Source of the DNA: Flavobacterium pectinovorum
Lineage (GTDB): Bacteria; Bacteroidota; Bacteroidia; Flavobacteriales; Flavobacteriaceae
Direction of reading: 5' to 3'
Length of the DNA: 48,594 nucleotides
Assembly: GCF_006438875.1 (NCBI RefSeq)
Contig: NZ_RCZH01000009.1
Coordinates: 122,047 to 170,640, forward strand
The notes under the pieces are model-generated. The model was not told where the DNA came from, searched no databases, and was given only the letters and a program-made list of their open reading frames with translations. This document shows positions 43,041-48,594 of this stretch, in pieces. The first letter of the stretch is position 1. Each line of letters starts with the position of its first letter. Both the position numbers and the translations under genes were made by a program.

Positions 43041-43122
43041 AAACACTTTAACTCTAAAAAGCCAAAAGTAGTATTTATAATTGGTAAATAATGAAGCTTT
43101 TCTCGGTTGGCAGTATTGTAAA

Positions 43123-43344
43123 TTAGATTACGATTCTCTTGTTTTGAAACAGATTCATAGTGAAGTTTTCTGTGTTTCTATCTATTGCTGAGGTCGCTTC
43201 GTCAAGAATTAAAAATTGAGGTTTTTTGTATAAAGCTCTTACCAAAGCAATAACTTGTTTTTGTCCGCCACTTAAATTAATTCCTTCTTCGCTCAGATTA
43301 GTTGTCAATCCATGTGGTAATTGTTTAAAATATATTTTAAACAT
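43123..43344 (-). pseudogene. Fragment of a peptide-exporter ABC ATPase
   Basis: A 73-codon frame whose residues QLPHGLTTNLSEEGINLSGG and following QKQVIALVRALYKKPQFLIL, DEATSAIDRNTENFTMNLFQ match the C-terminal ATPase of the exporter at 44274-46430. It contains the signature motif and Walker B but lacks Walker A, the H-loop and the whole membrane part. Nucleotide identity with the complete gene is very high over about 145 nt (43146-43290) and drops upstream of it, where NLSEEG differs from IIGEQG. It is therefore the scar of a second, related exporter or of a recombination with it. Confidence 0.82.
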
Positions 43345-43360
43345 AATCCGATTTAATATT

Positions 43361-44209
43361 TTATTGTTTATAAGTTAACAACATTGCAGATGATATCATT
43401 TTATATTTTTTCCATTGTGATTGCGCACTCTGTTTATAATAGTGAACAGAATTAAAAGATGGTATAAGAAGTGGTAAGCTTAATATATCTCCTGTTTTTG
43501 ATGCTTCGATCCATTCGACAGTCACGATCACATCATCTTTTACTACTATATTGTAATCAGTCAAACTTACATTTACCCAACCTTTTATATTCTGTACTTC
43601 CGAATAAATATCAATTTTGTTAATTCTATTTGTGGGAATTTCGTTGTGTACACTGTAGATATTGATTCTAAACTTAATTTTCTCGTAGTTGTTTTCTTTA
43701 ATGTAAAATTTTAACTCTTCCAATATACTTGGCTTTTTTGAACTAAGAATGAATTTTCTACCTATTTGAGAGCCTAAGTTTATATTTTTAATTTCTGGAT
43801 TAGCAAAAAAAACTTGATTTTTACTTTTAGTTTTTTCTTTACCTTCTGTGTAACGTTTTAGATTGTCAGTAGATATTACGACTTCTTCCAGTTCTTCAAT
43901 ATGACTTTCTAAAGAAATATCGGTTATCTTATTATCCAGTAAATTTTTAATTATAAATTCAGTGCTTTTAAAACCTAATGATGAAATTTTTAATGTATCT
44001 AAAGCAAGCGAAGCATCTATCTTTAGTATAAATTCACCTTCATTATTAGTAACTGTTCCTATTGGTTTATTTAGAATCCCAACATTAGCATATCGAATGG
44101 GCTTTTTTAGATTATCTAAAACGAAGCCTTTAATTGTTGTCTCTTGCGAAAAAACAGTAGTCAAACTAAATAGTAATATAATGGTAATTGCTCTTATCAT
44201 TGTTTTCAT
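43361..44209 (-). CDS. CarboxypepD_reg-like secreted protein of the export locus
   Basis: 282 aa. Signal peptide MKTMIRAITIILLFSLTTVF (SQ end), a CarboxypepD_reg-like domain at about 24-110 (TIKGFVLDNLKKPIRYANVG, then TNNEGEFILKI and ISSLGFKSTEF), then a beta-rich half (FILSSKKPSILEELKFYIKE, VTVEWIEASKTGDILSLPLL). There is no TonB barrel. Similar proteins often accompany export or uptake loci in Bacteroidota. It lies 64 nt behind the ABC exporter and likely ends that transcript. Function unknown. Confidence 0.78.
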   Translation of the reverse strand: MKTMIRAITIILLFSLTTVFSQETTIKGFVLDNLKKPIRYANVGILNKPIGTVTNNEGEFILKIDASLALDTLKISSLGFKSTEFIIKNLLDNKITDISLESHIEELEEVVISTDNLKRYTEGKEKTKSKNQVFFANPEIKNINLGSQIGRKFILSSKKPSILEELKFYIKENNYEKIKFRINIYSVHNEIPTNRINKIDIYSEVQNIKGWVNVSLTDYNIVVKDDVIVTVEWIEASKTGDILSLPLLIPSFNSVHYYKQSAQSQWKKYKMISSAMLLTYKQ

Positions 44210-44273
44210 AAATCAAATAATTATATTTTTTTGTTGAAGTTCCAATTGTAAATCGTTATCTATTTTATTAAAA

Positions 44274-46430
44274 TCATTTCTTTTCTTCCCAGTAATCACT
44301 ATAAAAATTAGGAGAGGCAATTAATTCCTGATGATTTCCAGAATTAGAAATAGTTTTGTTTTCTAAAATATAGATACAATCGGCAGTATTTTTTAGAATA
44401 TTTAAACGGTGTGAAATAAATAAAATAGCACAATTTGGTTTTATCTTTTGAAACAGATTCATAGTGAAGTTTTCTGTGTTTCTATCCATTGCTGAGGTCG
44501 CTTCGTCAAGAATCAAAAATTGAGGTTTTTTATATAAGGCCCTTGCCAAAGCGATAACTTGTTTTTGTCCTCCGCTTAAATTAATTCCTTGTTCGCCAAT
44601 AATTGTGGCTAAACCTTGAGGTAATTGATTGAAAAAATGCTCAAATCCATATTCCTGAATAAAATTAAGTAGGTTTTCCGGAGAGTCACTTGTCCCTAAA
44701 AGGATATTATCAATCACGTTTCCGTTGAATATTGTAATTTCCTGTGGAATAACGCCTAATAAATCTCTATAATTTTTGAGTCCAATTTCTTGAAGTTGAT
44801 ATTTATCGTTGATAACAATATTTCCATTTTCGAAGGAATAAAAGCGTTGCAATATTTGTCCGATGGTACTTTTTCCACTTCCGCTTTCTCCAACTATAGC
44901 CGTAAATCTTCCTTTTTTGATTTCTATATTCAAATCATGAAAGAGCTCAGTTCTTCCGCCAAATCTAAAGGATAGGTTTTGAATCGAGATTTTGTTGATT
45001 TCACTAATTTCTGCACCTTCTTCATTTTCTTTTTTTATGGATGCAAATTCATACATTCTGTTAAAAGCTATTTTAGCTTCATTTATCGGAATCGAAATTA
45101 AAGCCAAATTTGCGATCGAAGGTAATAGCGAACCAACAATTCCTAAAATTGCCATTAATTCGCCCATCTTAATTTCTTTATTAAAAACTTGTATCGATGT
45201 ATAAATTAAGATACTAATTGAAAAAATAAGACTTGCTAAACCGGATTGCCAGGAAAGAGTAATATTGATTTTTCCGAGATTGAATATTTTTTCTTGATAA
45301 TTTGCAAATATATGTTCGTTTAATTGCTTGAAAACAGTTTGTTTATTATCGTTTTTTATGGTCGAAATTCCCTGAATAGTGTTGATATAATTACTTTCGT
45401 TAATAGCATAACTTTGCATGATTTCTGTTTGTGATTCGATTATTATTTTATTATTTCTATAAATTATAAAGAAATAAATAGGTAAACTAAGTAAAGAAAT
45501 CAAACCAAGTTTCCAGGAATAGCCAAATAGAAACACTAATGAAATAATAGCGACCAAAACATCAATTATTAAAGTGCTTGATAGCATTCTAATAACGCTT
45601 TGTATGCGTTGTATATCATTTAATCTCGCCACAAGATCACCGGTTTTTCTGCTGTCAAAAAATGATTTTGGGAGATGCAAAAGCGAGGAAATAAAGGAGT
45701 TGTTTATTCGGTTATTAAAATCCTTTGATTGTCTTAATGAAAAATATTGCCTTAAAATAGCAATTGCAACTCTGGCTAAAAGTAAAATGGTTAATAATGA
45801 AATTCCGGATATTAACTTTTTGATATTACGTGAAGGGAGAATATCGTCGATTAATTTCTGAGAAAATAGCGCCATTGACATTCCTAAACCGGCAATAAAG
45901 ACACCTAACAAAATGGAGATCCAAATAAGTTTATAATCTTCTTTTAATAAATCAAGAAACCATTTTATCTGAGCTTTTTTATCTGTTTTTTCTGTGATGA
46001 AATTTTCATTTGGTTCTAGTATTAAACAAGTTTTTGAAACCCAAATTTTTTCTAATTCATTTATCGTTAAAAAATATATTCCTTTTGAAGGATCTCCAAT
46101 CAAAAAACCTTCCTTTTCAGTGTAACCATAACAAACAATATAATGCTGTAGTTTATCTTCTAATAATAGATGCAAAATTACAGGTTGCTTATGGTCGATT
46201 AGAGCTTTAATATCTGCTTCACAACCTTCAGCAGTAAATCCCAATTGAATCGCAACTTGGTACAAACCTAACATTGTAGTTCCTTGCTTAGTCGTACCGC
46301 TTAATTCTCTAAGTTTCTCAAGAGATTGATTTCCGTTATAGAATTTTATGATAGATAATAAACATGCTACACCGCAGTCTGATTGGTCTAATTGTTGGGT
46401 GTGCGTTTTTTTGAGATGCTTTAAGTTCAT
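44274..46430 (-). CDS. C39-peptidase ABC exporter of double-glycine peptides
   Basis: 718 aa from the ATG at 46430 (MNLKHLKKTHTQQLDQSDCG). Domains in order: C39 cysteine peptidase (about 8-130) with Cys19 in DQSDCGVAC, His96 in LQHYIVCYG and Asp113 in IGDPSKG; a six-helix export domain (about 155-440); an ATPase with Walker A GESGSGKSTIG, signature NLSGGQKQ, Walker B FLILDEATSAMD and H-loop LFISHRLN. Such exporters cut the leader of bacteriocin-like precursors after Gly-Gly and pump the core out. All catalytic residues are present. The matching precursor is at 48258-48503. No HlyD-type accessory protein is seen in the window. Confidence 0.93.
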   Translation of the reverse strand: MNLKHLKKTHTQQLDQSDCGVACLLSIIKFYNGNQSLEKLRELSGTTKQGTTMLGLYQVAIQLGFTAEGCEADIKALIDHKQPVILHLLLEDKLQHYIVCYGYTEKEGFLIGDPSKGIYFLTINELEKIWVSKTCLILEPNENFITEKTDKKAQIKWFLDLLKEDYKLIWISILLGVFIAGLGMSMALFSQKLIDDILPSRNIKKLISGISLLTILLLARVAIAILRQYFSLRQSKDFNNRINNSFISSLLHLPKSFFDSRKTGDLVARLNDIQRIQSVIRMLSSTLIIDVLVAIISLVFLFGYSWKLGLISLLSLPIYFFIIYRNNKIIIESQTEIMQSYAINESNYINTIQGISTIKNDNKQTVFKQLNEHIFANYQEKIFNLGKINITLSWQSGLASLIFSISILIYTSIQVFNKEIKMGELMAILGIVGSLLPSIANLALISIPINEAKIAFNRMYEFASIKKENEEGAEISEINKISIQNLSFRFGGRTELFHDLNIEIKKGRFTAIVGESGSGKSTIGQILQRFYSFENGNIVINDKYQLQEIGLKNYRDLLGVIPQEITIFNGNVIDNILLGTSDSPENLLNFIQEYGFEHFFNQLPQGLATIIGEQGINLSGGQKQVIALARALYKKPQFLILDEATSAMDRNTENFTMNLFQKIKPNCAILFISHRLNILKNTADCIYILENKTISNSGNHQELIASPNFYSDYWEEKK

Positions 46431-46437
46431 TTGGAGC

Positions 46438-46959
46438 TTATTCAATGTTTATTTTTTTAATCAAAATTTCGACTTTTGTCTGACCTTTAATTTTCTCGAT
46501 GAGCGTATTGTTTTTGTCGTAAAGTACTAGACAAGGCAACGCATTAACATCAAAAGTAGTTGCGAAAGTATTTTTGTTATCATGTAAAAAATAAACAGTA
46601 TCATAAGTTGTTAGTTGGTGTTTCTGAGCAAATTTTTTAATTTGTTCCGGTTTTTCAGCGGATACAAAAATGAATTGCACATTACTAAACCGGGTTATAT
46701 TTTCTTTAATGATTTTAGCTTCTTCATGGCAAAAATCACATTCCGTATTAAAATAAATAAAAATAGTTGAGGTCTTTTCTCTTAGGTTTTTGTTAGTAAA
46801 AGCAATTCCGTCTATGTTTTGATATGAAAATTCCGGAATTCTTTTTATGTTTTGAGCAATTTCATTTTTATGATTTATTTTTGATACAATTTGGTAACCT
46901 AAAAAAAGTAGAACACCTATAAATGTTACTAGAGAAGTGGTTTTTATAATTTTTTTCAT
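46438..46959 (-). CDS. Membrane-anchored thioredoxin-like protein
   Basis: 173 aa. One N-terminal TM anchor (about 8-26, TSLVTFIGVLLFLGYQIVS), then a redoxin fold: TIFIYFNTECDFCHEEAKII with Cys74-x-x-Cys77, VQFIFVSAEKPEQIKKFAQK and the cis-Pro strand VNALPCLVLYDKN. Topology places the active site in the periplasm. It lies between the 55-aa coupled ORF (ATGA overlap) and the exporter, 7 nt apart, so it probably serves the exported peptide. The two Cys of the precursor (33 and 77) are a plausible substrate (inference). Confidence 0.85.
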   Translation of the reverse strand: MKKIIKTTSLVTFIGVLLFLGYQIVSKINHKNEIAQNIKRIPEFSYQNIDGIAFTNKNLREKTSTIFIYFNTECDFCHEEAKIIKENITRFSNVQFIFVSAEKPEQIKKFAQKHQLTTYDTVYFLHDNKNTFATTFDVNALPCLVLYDKNNTLIEKIKGQTKVEILIKKINIE

Positions 46960-47123
46960 GTTTCTGATTCTTTGTTCATAATTATCGACATAATAATGAA
47001 TATCATCGTAATAACTCCCATAGAAGCCTGAACGATGTCTCTATTGTAAAAGAAGTATGAAACTATATGTATAATGAGCATGATAATACATGCAGCGAGA
47101 AATACTTTTTTTGTTCTAGACAT
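46956..47123 (-). CDS. 55-aa two-helix membrane protein coupled to the redoxin
   Basis: ATG at 47123, TGA at 46956-46958, overlapping the redoxin start as ATGA. It encodes 55 residues: MSRTKKVFLAACIIMLIIHI, VSYFFYNRDIVQASMGVITM, IFIIMSIIMNKESET. Two hydrophobic helices (about 7-26 and 33-49) are joined by a short NRDIVQ loop, with basic N-terminal residues. It begins 1 nt after the stop of the 211-aa membrane protein, so three genes are tightly packed. No family recognised; the spacing makes it a real gene. Confidence 0.75.
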   Translation of the reverse strand: MSRTKKVFLAACIIMLIIHIVSYFFYNRDIVQASMGVITMIFIIMSIIMNKESET

Positions 47124-47124
47124 T

Positions 47125-47760
47125 TTAAGAATAATTAAGAGTGAAAAACATTACTGTCGCTACCCACAATACTAAGCTGGGTACATAACTTAAACCGACA
47201 ATTTTTAATCCATAATCAGCATACGTATTGGTTAGTTTACCTATTTGAAATCCTAAATAAATAATATAGAAAAGTTCGAATAAGTTGAGTGCTTGAAAAG
47301 GGTAAACAAACCAAGTTTCTAAATTTTTATATCCAGTAATATTTAAGGCTGATAATGGATAGAAATACTGAATATCTTCTAATGTATAATTGGTTTGAAA
47401 AAAGTAAAACCAAATAGTTTTAAAAACTGGAACTAACAAAAAGATGAATTCTGCTTTAATAGCGATATTCCAAATTGACTTATATGTTATTTCTTTTTGA
47501 CTGAAAAAAAATGTTCCTATGTATAATATAATAGCAATTATGCTTGTTTTAATTGCAATATATATTGGAACGAAAAAATAAGAAACCCATTTCCATTTAT
47601 CCTGAAATTCAAAATATTGATTTAATTGCTGAGAGGTTAATTTTTCAGCCATTGTATTATAAAATAATTTGTCAATATCTAGAACGACTTTTGTTGTTTC
47701 GCCAAATAATATTAGAATAATTGAAAGGAGTAAAAATATTAAAAGAGAATTTTTAAGCAT
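47125..47760 (-). CDS. Multi-span membrane protein of the export locus
   Basis: 211 aa from the ATG at 47760 (MLKNSLLIFLLLSIILILFG); an earlier frame start is less hydrophobic and unlikely. Five hydrophobic helices are near 4-20, 61-85 (YIAIKTSIIAIILYIGTFFF), 100-120, 155-175 and 187-207 (GLSYVPSLVLWVATVMFFTL). The layout vaguely resembles Yip1-type membrane proteins, but I cannot assign a family. It heads the packed set leading to the redoxin and exporter. It may be an immunity or accessory export protein. Confidence 0.72.
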   Translation of the reverse strand: MLKNSLLIFLLLSIILILFGETTKVVLDIDKLFYNTMAEKLTSQQLNQYFEFQDKWKWVSYFFVPIYIAIKTSIIAIILYIGTFFFSQKEITYKSIWNIAIKAEFIFLLVPVFKTIWFYFFQTNYTLEDIQYFYPLSALNITGYKNLETWFVYPFQALNLFELFYIIYLGFQIGKLTNTYADYGLKIVGLSYVPSLVLWVATVMFFTLNYS

Positions 47761-47889
47761 ATTTTGAAGATTGTAAGTGGAGAAACGAAAGTTTTTACAA
47801 AAGGCCCTGCTGAATTTTTTACTTTTTCGTATCAATTACTTAAATTTGAATAATTGATAATAAATTATTTATGATTTTTTTTTTAAAAG

Positions 47890-47918
47890 AACCTCAAGTG
47901 TTTAAAATACTTGAGGTT
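47890..47918 (-). terminator. Hairpin between precursor and exporter transcripts
   Basis: AACCTCAAGT ... ACTTGAGGTT is a perfect 10-bp stem with a 9-nt loop. On the reverse strand it is followed by CTTTT then an A-run, so it is a weak terminator that could let some transcription pass into the exporter genes. The interval 47761-48072 holds no other feature I can support. Confidence 0.5.
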
Positions 47919-48072
47919 GAGTCTTCTAAGCTTTTTGATGAAATTATTCTTTTACTATGTTGTTTTTTCTTAGGAATGATTTAGAATAATAAAACTAATT
48001 ATAAGTTGCTATAAAAGGCACCCTTTAGAAAGATTAAAATTAAAACTTCCTCCTCCCTCTATTCGGTATTCT

Positions 48073-48240
48073 TTAGTTTTTCTTAGTTTTATTTGTAAAT
48101 AAAAAAATAATTATAAAAATTAAAAAAAGTAAAGGTGATGTGATGCTATATAATGTTTTTGTAACACATATACCATAAATTAAGGAGATGATAGAAAATA
48201 GAGTGGTTACAAGTAAAATAAAAGACAGATATTTATTCAT
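48073..48240 (-). CDS. 55-aa two-helix membrane protein, candidate immunity protein
   Basis: ATG at 48240, TAA at 48073-48075. It encodes MNKYLSFILLVTTLFSIISL, IYGICVTKTLYSITSPLLFL, IFIIIFLFTNKTKKN. Two hydrophobic helices (about 5-24 and 32-49) are joined by a VTKTLYS turn, with a basic tail. It begins 17 nt after the stop of the precursor peptide gene on the same strand. Small two-helix proteins directly behind a bacteriocin gene are commonly immunity proteins; here that is inference from position and shape. It has the same length and topology as the ORF at 46956-47123 without obvious sequence identity. Confidence 0.72.
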   Translation of the reverse strand: MNKYLSFILLVTTLFSIISLIYGICVTKTLYSITSPLLFLIFIIIFLFTNKTKKN

Positions 48241-48257
48241 AATCTCATATTGTTATT

Positions 48258-48503
48258 TTATAATTGACCGTGACAAGCACTCATTCCAATAGCACCTGAT
48301 AAACCAGATAAGGAAGCTACAGCTATAGCTCCAAAACCAGCTGTTCCAACACCCAAAAGACCAATACCTACTAGGCCTAATCCCATAAGTCCGATAGCCA
48401 TCATACAATCTTTAGTTAATCCTCCACCGTCATCAACATTTTTTAATTTTTGCTGAGCACCACCATTTAAATTCTCCATTTGATTTAATTCTAATTTTTT
48501 CAT
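48258..48503 (-). CDS. Double-glycine-leader bacteriocin-like precursor peptide
   Basis: 81 aa. Leader MKKLELNQMENLNGG (15 residues) is a typical Bacteroidota double-glycine leader recognised by C39 exporters. The predicted core (66 residues) starts AQQKLKNVDDGGGLTKDC. A long Gly/Ala/Leu-rich hydrophobic stretch follows at residues 36-75, with GxxxG-like spacing (IGLMGLGLVGIGLLGVGTAG), and the core ends GMSACHGQL. Cys33 and Cys77 bracket the hydrophobic stretch. This fits a membrane-active class II-type bacteriocin or a peptide toxin. The cognate exporter lies 1.8 kb downstream on the same strand. The exact sequence is not one I recognise. Confidence 0.85.
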   Translation of the reverse strand: MKKLELNQMENLNGGAQQKLKNVDDGGGLTKDCMMAIGLMGLGLVGIGLLGVGTAGFGAIAVASLSGLSGAIGMSACHGQL

Positions 48504-48531
48504 AATGTTATATTTAGTGTTAATAATAAAA

Positions 48532-48539
48532 CAAAGTTA
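48532..48539 (-). promoter_or_regulatory. -7 element of the precursor gene
   Basis: On the reverse strand this reads TAACTTTG, matching TAnnTTTG, 29 nt before the start codon. No clear TTTG at -33, so the promoter may be weak or need an activator. Confidence 0.5.
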
Positions 48540-48594
48540 TGTGCTGTTTGAAGTTATCCTTATGCAGAAATCGGTTATTTTAAGTCTAAATTCG

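Noticed and set aside
43361..44209. HlyD-type export adaptor for the C39 exporter
   Set aside because: It has a CarboxypepD_reg-like domain and beta-rich body, with no coiled-coil or lipoyl-like domain of HlyD proteins.

Overview
The window reads as chromosomal DNA of a Flavobacterium or close relative (Bacteroidota, Flavobacteriaceae). Evidence: AT-rich sequence; promoters of the TTTG / TAnnTTTG type with no Shine-Dalgarno logic; many Bacteroidota-restricted families (DUF5686, DUF3098, DUF4271, DUF4296); TonB receptors with CarboxypepD_reg-like domains; a type IX secretion (T9SS) type A sorting domain; lipoproteins with acidic residues after the Cys; and many short palindromic intergenic repeats of flavobacterial style. 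No tRNA, rRNA, CRISPR array, transposase or prophage was seen.

Layout. 1-9.6 kb: a repeat-bearing edge, a DUF5686 outer-membrane protein, pyrH-frr, a thioredoxin-like gene, a possible 25-aa ORF with its own terminator, then the reverse-strand run ftsX, DUF3098, uppP, truB and a small outer-membrane protein. 8.8-9.6 kb is gene-free and packed with nested inverted repeats. 9.6-12.7 kb: a TonB receptor beside a ModE-type DNA-binding protein. 12.8-20 kb: leuS, a secreted alpha/beta hydrolase, an ECF sigma factor with an overlapping membrane partner, a zinc metallopeptidase and an Lrp regulator. 20-27 kb: hemD, DUF4271, a polyprenol-phosphate mannosyltransferase, dihydroorotase, a DUF4296 lipoprotein, an epimerase and tyrS. 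26.8-29.4 kb: an antitoxin gene followed by a decayed relE-type toxin, two small membrane proteins, a LuxE-like acyl-protein synthetase and a protein that is little more than a T9SS sorting domain.

29.5-37.5 kb appears to be a phosphate-response module: surface lipoprotein, TonB receptor, PhoB-like regulator, PhoR-like kinase and OprP-like porin. Upstream of the lipoprotein, the receptor and the porin I found hexamers resembling TTAACA repeated at an 11-bp pitch. In two of the three promoters the last well-matching repeat lies exactly 19 nt before the TTTG of the -7 element. These are candidate PhoB boxes linking the three genes to the adjacent regulators.

37.6-43 kb: a glycosyltransferase, a secreted Lys/Ala-repeat protein with a PBCV-type basic adaptor motif, and a 1143-aa outer-membrane protein. 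43.1-48.5 kb is an accessory, very AT-rich peptide-export (bacteriocin-like) locus, all on the reverse strand. It holds a double-glycine-leader precursor with a long Gly-rich hydrophobic core, a 55-aa two-helix membrane protein directly behind it (candidate immunity protein), a multi-span membrane protein, a second 55-aa two-helix protein coupled by ATGA overlap to a CxxC redoxin, a C39-peptidase ABC exporter, a CarboxypepD_reg-like protein, and a broken fragment of a second exporter ATPase. This locus is the best candidate for a little-described system.
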